DNA from: Amborella trichopoda
Lineage: Eukaryota; Streptophyta; Magnoliopsida; Amborellales; Amborellaceae
Length of the DNA: 64,000 nt
Assembly: GCF_000471905.2 (NCBI RefSeq)
Contig: NW_006499973.1
Location: 450,594 to 514,593, forward strand
Direction: 5' to 3'
The notes under the pieces are model-generated. The model saw only the letters and a list, made by a program, of their open reading frames with translations, did no database searches and had not been told where the DNA came from. Positions 44,641-55,765 of the stretch are shown here, piece by piece. Position 1 is the stretch's first letter. The number at the start of each line of letters is the position of its first letter. Made by a program: the position numbers and the translations under genes.

Positions 44641-44983
44641 AGGTCATGAGCTAAACGAATGTTATGGGTTCAAAGACGAACAAGGTTCCTCAGCCACCGG
44701 TTGAGCCAGAATTTCTCAGGCCTCTTCCTCTCTTGCCGACCTTACAAGACTTCATACTGGTCGCCATCGACCTTATTCCTTCGTCTCATCAAGAGGATAC
44801 CCCTAGGTCATCTCTTATTCGAGGCACGTCCAATGAGAGTGATGACATTAAAAGCACCCCCCAACAGTTTAAGCAAGGGAAAGACCTAAAAGACTCCCTG
44901 CATACGTCCAACTCTAGTGATGAGGTAAAAAGCTGCCCAAATCGATCCGATGAAGGGAACGACCTTAAAATTCCCTCACCTAC
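44641..44983 (+). pseudogene. gag: Element B gag C-terminal region, 5' piece
   Basis: Frame 44664-45023 carries SDDIKSTPQ and KDSLHTSNSSDEVKSCP, shared with A and C. It is cut at 44983 by the insertion of an unrelated LTR. The final residues of the open frame past 44983 belong to that LTR. Confidence 0.6.
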
Positions 44984-46134
44984 TGTAATAATCCTAATAT
45001 TAAAAAAAAAAAAGGGAAAATAAACTTTTAATAAGTGATGGTCCATATGAGCATGATGGTCCTTAGGGACCATCACTATTTTCATAAGCTTTTCTTATCT
45101 TATGACGTGGCTTGTAGTTTCTCTTACTTGTTGGCCCTTGACAATCCACTATGACGTGTAAGTAAATTAAATGTGCCATCTTCCTATGGTATAACCATGA
45201 GATGTGTTTTTTTAACTGAAACTTTTATCACTGAGCTCTTGTGCATACTGATTCCATAAGATCTACTGTAAACGGGTGGCCTTTTAGTGCCCCAACCAAC
45301 ATACACCAAAAGCATCAATTTCGTGAGTGATTAAAAGTAAGTGACATCGTCTTCCTGAAAAATAGTCTGTTTTTAATAAATAGTGATATTTCCGTCCAGG
45401 ATCTTTATTTTATAAGTTTTGTGTGTAAGTGACCTTATTGTCTCAAAAAATAATCCATTCTTTTTAAAAATAAAATGAAATAATTATTTCTACTTATTAT
45501 CATGAATTTTAGGCGCGATAAATTTTATGCACACGCGACCTCATTATCTTGAAAAATAATTTTAATAAAAATTGTGATATTTTATCAATGTTAGAAATTT
45601 TAAATGCTGTAAATTCTTAGAAAAATAAATTTATTTATTTTTCTTGTCTATTGTTAGAAAATTTTAGATACTATCAAATTATTAGAAATAAATGTGATAT
45701 TTCTGCTTTTAGTAAAATTGTGAGATTTCTTTCTACTGTTTTTAAATATTTAGACATTGTAAATTTCATGTGCAAATGACTGCCTTGTTATCTGAAAATT
45801 GATATTTTTGCATTTGATTATAGCATTGTTGTGAAATGTTTATTTGCAAATTAACATCCCATAAATTGTGATAATTCCGTATTCTTGAATTTCTATAAGA
45901 GTTTTTCTATACATATTAGATTGGAAATTATGCTAGAATATCTTTACGAACTGCTACCTTTCTAAATTTGAGCCCAAAATATTTGATTGGTTATTTTTGA
46001 AATGTTATTGAAAGTGAATGTTATTAATGGTTTTAGTGAAAATCATATTAATGATTTCAGTGATACGTTGAGTACATGATATTGCTGTTTTCGAATGTTT
46101 AAAGAGATTTAGAAATACTTTAAGTATGCAAGTG

Positions 46135-46335
46135 GACTCATCTGGTTCGCCGATGAGGTATAAGTGGACCTATCCGGGACGCCGGTAGGGATTAAGTGGA
46201 CTCATCCAGTACGCCGATGAGGTATAAGTGGACCTGCTGGGATTAAGTGGACCTATCTGGGACGCCGATAGGGATTAAGTGGACCTATCAGGACGCTGAT
46301 GGGGTATATAGGTGACCTACTTGGGACGCCAGTAG
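46135..46335. repeat. Short tandem repeats in LTR E
   Basis: About seven diverged units have an AAGTGGACCTATC or AAGTGGACTCATC start and a GACGCCGATAGGG-like end. Unit length is 25-33 bases. Confidence 0.8.
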
Positions 46336-46519
46336 GGTATTTTGTGAAATCCTTTGAATTATGCATTGACGCGTTAAAGTGTTATGTGCATTTCAATTAT
46401 TCGGATTATACTTAATTATGCATTTATTGAAAGTGAAACTGTTGATGCATTTCTGTTAATAGATCTTCTTTTTGAAAATATTGATATCTTTCAACCATGA
46501 TTATTTTTAGGATTGTGAT

Positions 46520-46857
46520 NNNNNNNNNNNNNNNNNNNNNNNNNNNNNNNNNNNNNNNNNNNNNNNNNNNNNNNNNNNNNNNNNNNNNNNNNNNNNNNNN
46601 NNNNNNNNNNNNNNNNNNNNNNNNNNNNNNNNNNNNNNNNNNNNNNNNNNNNNNNNNNNNNNNNNNNNNNNNNNNNNNNNNNNNNNNNNNNNNNNNNNNN
46701 NNNNNNNNNNNNNNNNNNNNNNNNNNNNNNNNNNNNNNNNNNNNNNNNNNNNNNNNNNNNNNNNNNNNNNNNNNNNNNNNNNNNNNNNNNNNNNNNNNNN
46801 NNNNNNNNNNNNNNNNNNNNNNNNNNNNNNNNNNNNNNNNNNNNNNNNNNNNNNNNN
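46520..46857. other. Assembly gap (338 N)
   Basis: A run of N inside LTR E. The open frame that crosses it is an artefact. Confidence 0.99.
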
Positions 46858-47000
46858 GATACTGTTGTTGTGCTAGCTTTCTTTATTTACTTTGTAAGAC
46901 CTCGCCACTGGAAATTTGTCCTATCAATAGATGTATATATGTTTTGTCTGTCACATCTCAGGAATAACAGTATTGTAAATGCTTGGGGTGTGACACCTAC

Positions 47001-47698
47001 CTTCTTCTTCTTCTTCTTCTTCGTCTTTTTTTTTCCTCTTCAATGTCTCGTGCAGGTACAACCTTTAAATATCCAGACTTCGAGGCTCTAGATAGAGAAT
47101 TTGAAAGAACCAATATAAGTAGGACGCACCGGAGATGGCTTGAAAAGGCAATAGCTCAAGCGGCTGGATTCTTGACAGTTGCTGACGCTCTGGCAGCTCA
47201 AGCAAAGTCAGATCCATCTTCTTCTACAAAGAAGCACAAGAGGTCAAAGCCAAAGAAACCCCAGTGGCCACCTGAGCACGACTTTGAGCAGAGGCAGAGA
47301 ATTAAGAGGGCAGAGCTTCTATTCTCAGGAAGCCACGTGGTGCAAATCTCAAAAGCATCACCCAGCCTCCACCTCAGAAGACATGCATCTTGAAGTTCCC
47401 TGGTCCGTCAGTTCTCCCTTACCTGAATCCTTCAGACAATTCGCCCATCCTCCAACTCCCTGGGCTCGTTCCTCATCCAAATACCCTAGACAATCCACCC
47501 ATCCTCCAATTCCTTGGGGTGCCGCTAGTCCCATATACCTAGCCACCTCCTAAGCCTCAACCTCAAACCTCCATTCCACTAAAACAAATCCCTGTCACCC
47601 AATCCACTCAGACTTCCCAGACCAAGCCAGCTGCACAATTAGGTCAGTCAGCATCCCAAAATAAACCTCTTCCACCTAAACCTACTCCTCAACCCATT
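47001..47698 (+). pseudogene. gag: Element B gag C-terminal region, 3' piece
   Basis: After a CTT-repeat run (47002-47035) the frame 46983-47393 gives TTFKYPDFEALDREFERT, then AIAQAAGFLTVADALAAQA (47149-47205) and RIKRAELLFSGSHVVQI, all shared with A and partly C. A Pro-rich linker follows (47400-47690) with stops and with frame changes near 47391. No named domain. Confidence 0.65.
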
Positions 47699-48592
47699 AT
47701 GCCACCAAAGCCGTTGGCAGGACCAGGAACACAAAAGGCTGACAAAAACAAGTTGAAATATGATGTGATAGGGCACCTAAGGAAGCTTCCAGCCCTTCTC
47801 AGCATCTATGATGCCCTCATGCTCTCAAGGGGTTACCATATGGCTCTAGTTCTGGCTCTTTCCAATCCAGAGGTATACGAGACCGAGGTGGAACCATTGA
47901 AGTGGACCCAACGATCTTAAGTGGATGTATGGCAATCACCTTTTCAGGGGATGATTTGCTATTGGCACACAAATTTCACAATTTCTCTCTCTTTATGATT
48001 ATTGAGTTACATGCATGCCCCATCAACCGAATTATGTTGGATGGAGGGTCAGCAGTCAACCTTATCCCAAGGAGACTCCTCACTCGTTTGGGATTATAGC
48101 TGAGGATCTCACTCCGACTCACATCATAGTCTAGAGGTTCAACCAGTTAGGAGCGAAGCCAGCTAGCACGGTCTGCCTTCATCTCAAGATTGGTGAATTA
48201 AGCGAGTACGCCCAATTTCATGTGATTGACACCGACAATCTTACAATATCCTTCTCGACTGCTCGTGGCTCCATGATTAGGAGGTGGTTCCATCCACATT
48301 GCGTCAGTGCTTCAAGTATAGTCGAGATGGGAGACAGTATATGATCTATACAGATAGAAGACCATTTCCTGTAGCCAAAACTCACTATGTTGATGCCAAG
48401 TATTGCTTCATAGATTCAATGTCACCCCAAAAGTTAGGAGAAGGTGATCACAATTTTGTGAAGAAGGCGGAACCTTCGCCTCATGAAGATGTAGAGGACA
48501 TTGGGAGAACGCTCGTAAGCATGTTTAAAGAAGAAGAAAGACAAGGAAAAAATCTCCCACTAACTCATCAGCATGCCATCAACCATCCCTGA
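47699..48592 (+). pseudogene. pol: Element B aspartic protease region, broken
   Basis: Frame 47699-47920 has YDVIGHLRKLPALLSIYDAL and ALSNPEVYETEVEPL, then shifts. Frame 47902-48099 has DPTILSGCMAITFSGDDL and the active site IMLDGGSAVNLIPRRLLTRL (48030-48089), followed by a TAG. The rest (GELSEYAQFHVIDTD, then LRQCFKYSRDGRQYMI, VDAKYCFIDS) is in other frames, with a decayed stretch at 48230-48290. The catalytic Asp is present. Would process the polyprotein in the particle; inactive here. Confidence 0.8.
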
Positions 48593-49229
48593 GGAAACGT
48601 CATCTTCACCTGAAGATGAGGCTTCCCCCTCTGCTTCCAATTCTGAGCCACCTTCACAAGAAGATGAACCAGAAGACACACCCGTGATCGAGGAAGTTAT
48701 GGGGATAGATCTTCTTGCTCTGAAGATCACCTACACGCCAGACAATAAAAAAGTCCTGCATGTCCCCATTGCACTCTTGAAAGAAAAATTGGCACACCAG
48801 TCGCCGCGAAAGGATTTGGGTTTCCCTGATTCTGTGGGAAAAGAGAAGTTAAAGAAACGACAACCCTCTTGCCCTCAAGAGCAGGATCTTCTGGTAGAGT
48901 TAAGAAGCGAGGTTTGCAGTCTCCAGAACCAATTGGGGGTTATGTGTATCGCTTCAAAACACCTAAAGGAGTTTGTGCCTGAGACCATGAGCTACAACGG
49001 GCTTGGGGCAAATGCACCTCAAATAAAAGCCAAAGCCCCCTCTGATTGGACTATTTACAGCGAGCAAGCTCATCACATTATGAGAACAATGAATTATGAG
49101 CCCATCTTCAATCAAACATTAAGGGGAGAAAAAGCAACTGCTCCCCCATTTGAGGTCATTGAAGCTACAACGACTTGTCATAAAACAAAGCCAGGTATAG
49201 GGTATTCCTCCACGACCGAGAAACAATGA
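48573..49229 (+). pseudogene. Element B post-protease linker, end of sense coding region
   Basis: An open frame of 218 codons. It has a Ser/Glu/Pro-rich start, a conserved LKITYTPDNKKVLHVPIALL block (A has VTYTLEQQKVLDIPIALL), a coiled-coil-like middle and EQAHHIMRTMNYEPIFNQ near the end, and it stops at 49227-49229. It starts inside the upstream acidic region, overlapping 48573-48592. As in A, sense coding ends here without any pre-RT or RT. Function unknown. Confidence 0.6.
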
Positions 49230-49387
49230 ACAAGAGTAAGAGATAGAGTGTAGAGAAGCAAATGGAACAAAAAAAAAGTCAAGCATCATACTAAAGAAAA
49301 AGGAGAATTTTATTCATAAATCAAGGGCATATTACAAGTGTCGAAATAAAAACAAGGGAAAAGGAAAAGAAAAATAAGATGACACTT
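49230..49387. other. Convergent spacer of element B, with antisense poly(A) signal
   Basis: A short A-rich spacer between the 3' ends of the sense and antisense genes. The minus strand has AATAAA at 49314-49309, about 75 bases past the antisense stop (49390-49388), a good place for 3' end formation of the antisense RNA. Confidence 0.5.
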
Positions 49388-52300
49388 TCAAAATCGATTA
49401 ATCACTTCATTGGTCTTTCCCTTATATGCTGCAGCTAATATCTTAGCCTGTTGGATGCGTCCCTTCAACTCTACTACCATCTCAACCTCGTGCTTCATCA
49501 AGGCAGTCCCTTCCTCTAAGGAGTACTCAAGGAGTCAAAATAGTATCGGCAAGCACCTTATCCTTTGCTTCCCAAGCTGCAGTCTCCTCCTCCAATTTAT
49601 CAAGCTTTTGCGTCAGTTTCACTATCTCCACCTTCAGGGTCATCACCTTGTTGTGGCGAGCGATGGCCTCCTCAACAAGGTCGGATCTCTGGGAAACCGC
49701 AACATCCTTATCTTGTAATTGATCTTCTATCAGTTCACAATGGTGTATGAATGAGGACTCCAAAGAGGGCAATTGCAAACTCTCTAGTCGTTGTGCAGTT
49801 ACTTCCTCCTACAAGGCCCTTATTCTCCACCGTTCTAGCTTGTTTATAACACCATCGAAATATGGGAGGACCTCTAGTGCACCCCCTAGAAGGGCAATCT
49901 GCCTTAACTTCTGGATTGCATTGTCAAGTTCAGTAAGAGGCAGATCCTTGAGTCTCTGCACGCCCAGACGAAGCATGTCTATGATTATGCCAGACATCCC
50001 ACTCAAACTAGACCTGGACCATGCGGTTGGGGTCGCCGCAATAGAAGGACCATCAGTCTCAATGGAGGGGCTCGAAGGGATGATCGTCATGTGAGTCACT
50101 GGCTCTTCTCGAGCAATTATGAAACCCAAGGTTTCATCCTTTGCAGATTCACAAGGGGGCCCAGTCTCAAGCTACTCAGCCCCCACAGTATTTGCCTCCT
50201 CACCTGGCCCTTCAGCCTCACCATTAGTAGGCTTGGTCCCTTCAAGGCCAACCTCTTCTCCTTACCTCTTGTTTTCTGGAGCAGCCTCAATATGCTCCAA
50301 GATAGCCTCAGCCCTTTCAGGCCCAACTTCTTCTCTCTGCCCCTCAATCTCTAGAGCAGCCTTAACAAAGACCACCACTTCAGCTACAACCTCTTCGACC
50401 TGGCCCACATCTTCTACAACTAGAACCTCTGCCACAAAAGATCAACTCCCTCATCTTCCTGACCTACACCCTCTGGGGCCTCAGTCTTTGAACTCTCAAA
50501 AAAGGCCTAGTTTTGCACTACCCGTAACTCCATCACCCGGGGTAGCGGCTTCCTGACACTCAGGAATTTCTTTAATTATACCCTCTACTTCAGTTGGGGC
50601 AACAATCTCCTGCGGTTCGAAGGCCCTGTTGATTTCAGGTTCCTCCCTTAGAGCAGCGACTCCAACACCGTCATTCCCAGCCCGATCAATCTCCATTGGA
50701 GCCAGATCTGACTCAGCAGTCGTTCTGCGAGTTTCGAGCACCACCCCAAGCTCAGGTGTCCCCTCTCTATCGGAAGCAATGATACTGGGCCCAAAAGGGC
50801 CAACGTGTCTCCGAAGAGGCCAAAAATAGCTCAGGAGTGATAGAAGGTGACTCAGAAAGAGCGGAGGGTGACTCAGAAGGAGCAGCAGAGAATTCCAAAG
50901 AGGCAGAAGATGAAGAGCCATCAGCCTGTTTCAAGATGGCAGCACGTCTTGCACTCCTGAATTTTTGAACAGGCTTGACAGCTCGGAACGGAGCTCGAGT
51001 GAGAGTAGGGGTAGCACACTTCCTCTTCTTTCCTACCCCTGGTGGAGGAGCAACTGTCTCAGAACTCCTCCTGTGAGAAGAGCCTGTAGCAAGAGAACTA
51101 TGAGAGCCACTCCCTATCAGTGCATTCAATTCTTGGATCGGGCACCGTTCATGACTCGGGACCTTTCGACTCTCGTTCCATTCAAAGATAGAGGTGAGGT
51201 TGTCAAAAAGGCTCCCCATCCTCTTCTCCATAGCAAGAAATTGTGGTGAAGTTTTATCTGCTGCTATCTCGCGAGGTATCCCAAGAGCCTCCCAATTCCA
51301 AAGGTAATCCAAGGTAAAAATCTCTTCTAGTGAAGGAGTCATGAGTATCCTCTTTTGCCTGGTATCCCGACACCAGTGGCAGTTCTCCCCTTTCCAGGGG
51401 TGGTCAGCCTCCTAGTACCCTCAGCTGATAATCCTCCACCAGTGCGCATAGGCCTCAGTCATTTGGGCCTTTCTGCCAAAATGTGGTACCACGTACTTGC
51501 TGACCTCAGTCATTTCTGAACATGTGGACCATGCGGTACGAATATGCTCTGGAAAGTCTCTAGCTCTTCTTCCCTACCAGTGTTCACTCTACCCTGGCTT
51601 TTTTCAAAGAATACAGAAAAGGGAAACCCTGATCAAGCCCATGTTGACGAGCAAACCGATGAGGAAAGTACCTTTCGAGTCTGGCATTGCGTGGGGTTCG
51701 ATAGGCCAAAACCCTGCCTCTAATGCTCAAGATAAACATGAGCTCCTTCATGGTTGTGGGAGCACCATCCAGCTCCTTGCTCAGTTCATCAATTAAGGCA
51801 CGGTCATTAAAGCCTCCAACTGAAAAGGTAACCAGACGCATGCTGGAGAACTCATTCCCAAATTAGTTACGAGCCTCCCCTGGGCAGTGAAAGATTGTCT
51901 TCTGCCCGGCAATCCTCATCAAGAAGGGGCATATCTTCTCCCCCGTGCCTAGACTTCTGACATAAGTGGCAGGGAAAAAAGCTCCTAGCCACTCGTGTAC
52001 ATAATGGACGAGGAATGGTCTCTTGAAGTCCCCTGGCAAAGCTTCACTTCCGACAAGGCCATTGCCCCCTCTTTAACTTTCGAAGCTTTCCCTCTAGAGA
52101 TGGCTTCCAGTCCGTGATAGATACTGCATAGAACTGGTTGCGCAAGGGTGTACTGACGCCTGCTCACCATATCGCAAGCCACATATAATGTGCCTAGAAG
52201 GATGTCATCTGCCCCTCTAGGAATAGCGAACTTGCACATAAACAGGGCCAAATATGCGGCCAAGAAGACGCAGTTATCACTGGTCTCGGGTTGGTAGATT

Positions 52301-53137
52301 GGAGGCATCCCCTTCACAACTGCCTTTCCCTTCCTTCTTGAAGCATCTGGACCACCCTCCTCGGGGTAATCTCCGAACAAGAATTTCACCCATTTGATGA
52401 AGGTCACTCGATTGTTGCTAGCCTTGGAATAAAGCAGCTGGTAAATCTCAAAGATTTTCTGAAGACTAGTAAGCAACTCTTATTTTCCTTGGCGAGCATC
52501 GCCAAAGATGACTGAGTTCTGTGGCACGAACTTGTCATACATTGCTCCGATCAGTGGAAGGCTACCAATGAAGTGAAGATCGAGTAAGGAGATTCCTGCC
52601 TCCCCATGCCCAAGGAGCCATGTGTTGCTAACATGACTCCAGGTCTTCAGCAGTATCTTAAAGGAGTTGGGGCACTGATCATAATATCCGGCCGAGCATT
52701 GAACTGCTGCTAGCAAAGAAGCACGCTCAAGAATGCTTATGTGTAACCCCAGCACTTGGATGGTCCAGGAAGAGTACCCCTTCAAGTATTGGTGCTCCCC
52801 TGTACTCTATGACCTGTAGAAGACCATATCAGCCCCTTGGTCTTCACCATCGTCTTTCTTAGAGTGGGCAAGTTTGCACCAGAAGCCACGTTTCGGTGCA
52901 TGCAATGAGGAAGAGCCATCCCTTCTTCAACACTGACGTTCCCGTCTTTATCCTCCTGGACCTCAAATCGAACTGGATAAATGTGACACTAGGAGGCTAC
53001 TCCGCTTTGCATAGTGGGGCCGTCAACCAAATGGGTTCACCCCGGACCAGACTCTCACCAGTAAATTCACTGGTGCCAATCTCTCCTCCTTTTGGAAGAT
53101 TCTTCATGTTAGGGATTCTGTTTGAAGGCCCAACCAT
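49388..53137 (-). pseudogene. Element B antisense ORF with plant-mobile-domain-like region, broken
   Basis: About 3.75 kb, nearly the same length as in A. Start chosen at the ATG 53137-53135, shared with A, followed by NMKNLPKGGEIGTSEFTGES. The blocks are: 52785-52480 (GYSSWTIQVLGLH, then LLKTWSHVSNTWLLGHGEAG); 52476-51985 (LFGDYPEEGG, then YLALFMCKFAIPRGADD, LYVACDMVSRRQYTLAQPVL, CSIYHGLEAISRGK), which I read as PMD-like; 51841-51584 (VGGFNDRALIDELSKELDG). Next comes 51342-50770 (WNWEALGIPREIAADKTSPQ and a basic RKCATPT...RRAAILKQ stretch that could be a nuclear signal), then an acidic Ser/Glu-rich stretch, 50129-49809 (IDMLRLGVQRLKDLPLTELD), and a coiled-coil end (49778-49388) finishing NEVINRF. 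PMD proteins derive from, or travel with, mobile elements; biochemical role uncertain. Several frameshifts. Confidence 0.75.
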
Positions 53138-53214
53138 TAGACTGACTATAAGCACTCACTACCATGTAAAACTCACCAAGACACAAGGCTATCATTGCAC
53201 GTGAAATGCATTGA

Positions 53215-53480
53215 CTAGCTCCACGTGTGACTAACACTGCTTACGTGAAATAAGACTAACACTGACTGTGCTTGCTGAAGGCTAACGCCGGGTGCGTTTT
53301 GAAAGCCTAACATCGGCTATGTTTGCCAAGGCCCAACGCCGGCTGTGCTCTCGAAGCCCAACGCCGGCTGTGTCTTCAAGGACTAACACCGGCTGCGTTT
53401 TCAACGACTAGCGCCGACAGGGTTCTCAAAAGGCTAATGACGACCGTGTCTTCAGGACTATCGCCGCTTGAAGTAGCGCC
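53215..53480. repeat. Tandem repeat upstream of element B antisense ORF, about 33 bp
   Basis: About seven units carry CCTAACGCCGGCTGTG or GACTAACACCGGCTGCG (53280-53440), with more diverged units around. It occupies the same place as the 60-base repeats of element A (11990-12400), but the unit sequence is different. A second set based on TGACTAACGCCACG lies at 54300-54440. Confidence 0.75.
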
Positions 53481-54068
53481 ACTCATATCTCCCACACATG
53501 TCACAACTGCACACATGTCACCGCGAGCCTTGGGAGCGCTGCCTGACAACCGTTGGCCACGATGTGGCCTGACGTACGTGCTCGCACGTGTGGACTAGCA
53601 GCTGCTCACCTCCCAGTGACCACTGTCAATGACTGCTCATTCCCCTACGACCTCTCGGCTTCCTTCCCCCTCTCGCTCGCCAAAAAAATCACTGGCACAC
53701 ATTCCCCTTTTCTTCCTAATGGTGGAAAACCACTGGAAAACTCCCGAAAACCAGTGGAAGTTCACCAAAAAACCCTTTCAGATCCATTTCCTCTTCTCTA
53801 GTACTCCCAGAACCACAGCTGAAATCTCTACAAACTCCGGCCAACTCATTGTTTTGCTCGCATTGCCTGCTTTTCAACTCCAACAGCAGTGACCCTCGCG
53901 AAGCCCCCAACGCAACTCTACCGGTTCTTTCTAGATGACGTGCTTGTTGACAAACTCTTGCCTGTAAACTCTGTGTTCTTGCAGCAATTCTCGTTGAGAG
54001 CTCCCTTACTCTTACTGTTAAAAAGTCTTAGCCATTTTTACCTTTGGTAAATTGGTAAAATGGGGTTA
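53481..54068 (-). other. Leader of the element B antisense gene
   Basis: Between the repeats and the TATA-like site. GC-moderate, without a convincing gene. The minus-strand frame 53910-53716 has only weak resemblance to the equivalent part of A (an REE plus FxG pattern), too little to call. Confidence 0.35.
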
Positions 54069-54080
54069 CCCCCTTATATA
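54069..54080 (-). promoter_or_regulatory. TATA-like site of the element B antisense gene
   Basis: The minus strand reads TATATAAGGGGG followed by GTAACCCCATTTTACC, matching element A at 12962-12951. It lies about 0.93 kb upstream of the shared antisense ATG. Confidence 0.6.
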
Positions 54081-54829
54081 GAAGACGCTTCCTCAAAGTG
54101 CCCCTCACAAAGCAAGAATACCAGACAGGTCCATGAAGGTCAAACAGCAATGGGCCGAACCGGGTTGGGCTCAGACCCAAGACCCGAACAGAGGTTTACC
54201 CCTGTCAGTGTAATGTCGAGCCTCAAACAGCAATGAACCAAGGCCGGGCTAGGCCCAAGCCCAAGGCCCGATCTCAGACCAACGCCGCTGGCAGCTAATG
54301 ACGCGTGTGAAACTTCGTGACTAACGCCACGCATGACACCTCAAGATGAATGCCGTGAGTGAAACTCCCTGACAAACGCCTCTTGTGAACTAACGTCACA
54401 CGTACCAACGCCACGTGCCAACAACTGCTCAACATTGTTCGTGCAACTGGTGACTCCATTCTAATGTCGCGTATGGCTGAACTCGATCACCACCGTGAGT
54501 GTTCTACAATCATCCTCAGTAGGAGTTACACCAGTGTCGCAGCCCATCATCTCTAGTGGAGTTAGGTGTATGCCAAAAAGGTCGTGCTTACCCCTTCAAT
54601 CACCACGAGTCAGTCTCGCACCAAGCTATTTCCCATGGAGTTTCATCTTTCACCTTAAAAAGCCATGCTTGCCTCCTAACCCCCAAAAGTTCGCTTCCGT
54701 TTGCCACTCTTAATCAGGTCACCATCTCCGTCTAAGCCCTCTGCTTGGGTATAGCCTTAACTATTTTATCCCCAAGGAGTCAAATTGCTATCCAATGACC
54801 TATCCCCCATAAAGCTTCACCTACATGGC
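54081..54829. other. Element B 3' region, non-coding
   Basis: Contains GGTCAAACAGCAATGGGCC near 54147 (as in A), an imperfect duplicate of it near 54215, the TAACGCC repeats (54300-54440) and CAGTAGGAGTTACACC-like blocks. No gene. Confidence 0.45.
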
Positions 54830-55765
54830 GACCCACACAATGGTCCGTGCTACATAACCTTAAATTGCACAGTCATGATCAGTGCTGCATGACTCTAAAC
54901 TACACATCTATGACCTGTGCTGCATGACCTTAAACTGCACAGCCTTGGTCTAGGTGCGCGACCCCAAAACTGTATGGTCTAAACTATACGACCTTAAACT
55001 GTAGTGGAGGTCTAGTTGCACGACCTTAAACTGCATGGTCCTTGCTGCATGACTTTAAACTGCATAACCACGGCCCAAGCTATATGACCTTAAACCATAG
55101 TGCATGTCCCGGCCACATGACATTAAAAGGCTTAGCACCATGGTCCAAACTATATGACCTTAAACTGTAGCGGAGGTCTAGTTACACGACCTTAAACTGC
55201 GTGGTCCTAGTTGCATGACTCTAAACTGCATAACCATAGTTCAAGCTATATGACCTTAAATCATAGTGCACGTCCTGACGTCTCGACATTAAACTGCTTT
55301 ACATAAGTCTAGGAGGCATGACCTTAAACTCGCCCCAACGCAGGCGCATACGCCCTTTATGTGCATTTTCATGCATTTTTTCCCTAATTGACCCATCCGT
55401 GTGTGCACATCCTCTTCATCAGCTCCCCAGTAAATCGATCTTCCTTCATTACCATTCATCATTCCCTAGTGAGTCTCACCCATGCTCACAAAACGGCGAG
55501 CCATCCTGCCAGCCATACTCGCCATCAGCTAGTTGGTCACCACTTTTCGCCCACCATTCATACATCATCCATCTTTCATAGGTAGCCTCATGCCATCTTC
55601 CTAAAGTGAGTCAAAACCACCATCATACTCACTCCATGGCCTCAACATATTGTCATCCATCCCCACTACGGTTCAGCTATATAACCTTAAACTGTAGTGC
55701 ATGTCCTGGCCGCATGATGATAAAAGGCTTCCCACAAGTCCCGATGGCATGACCATAAATACGCC
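54830..55765. repeat. Element B copy of the GACCTTAAAC half-repeat array
   Basis: Units ATGACCTTAAACTG, CGACCTTAAACTGTAG and ATGACATTAAAAGG alternate from 54845 to 55330 and again at 55680-55740, with a unique stretch of CAGTGAGTC-type sequence between (55340-55660). Equivalent to 13806-14545 in A and 25560-27080 in C. Confidence 0.8.

Larger units (their letters stand above)
44984..46995. mobile_element. Element E: solo LTR of another family inserted in element B's gag
   Basis: Begins TGTAATAATCC and ends GGGGTGTGACA, with CCTAC on both sides (44979-44983 and 46996-47000), a perfect 5-base target duplication. Across it the gag homology of B is continuous with A. It is AT-rich, non-coding, about 2.0 kb including the assembly gap. 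Ends of the TGTAA...TGTGACA kind are common on long plant Ty3/gypsy LTRs, but the family is not established. The gap could hide internal sequence if its true size is larger than shown. Confidence 0.8.

Noticed and set aside
46497-46967. Open frame of 156 codons
   Set aside because: It is mostly N from the assembly gap and lies in a non-coding LTR.
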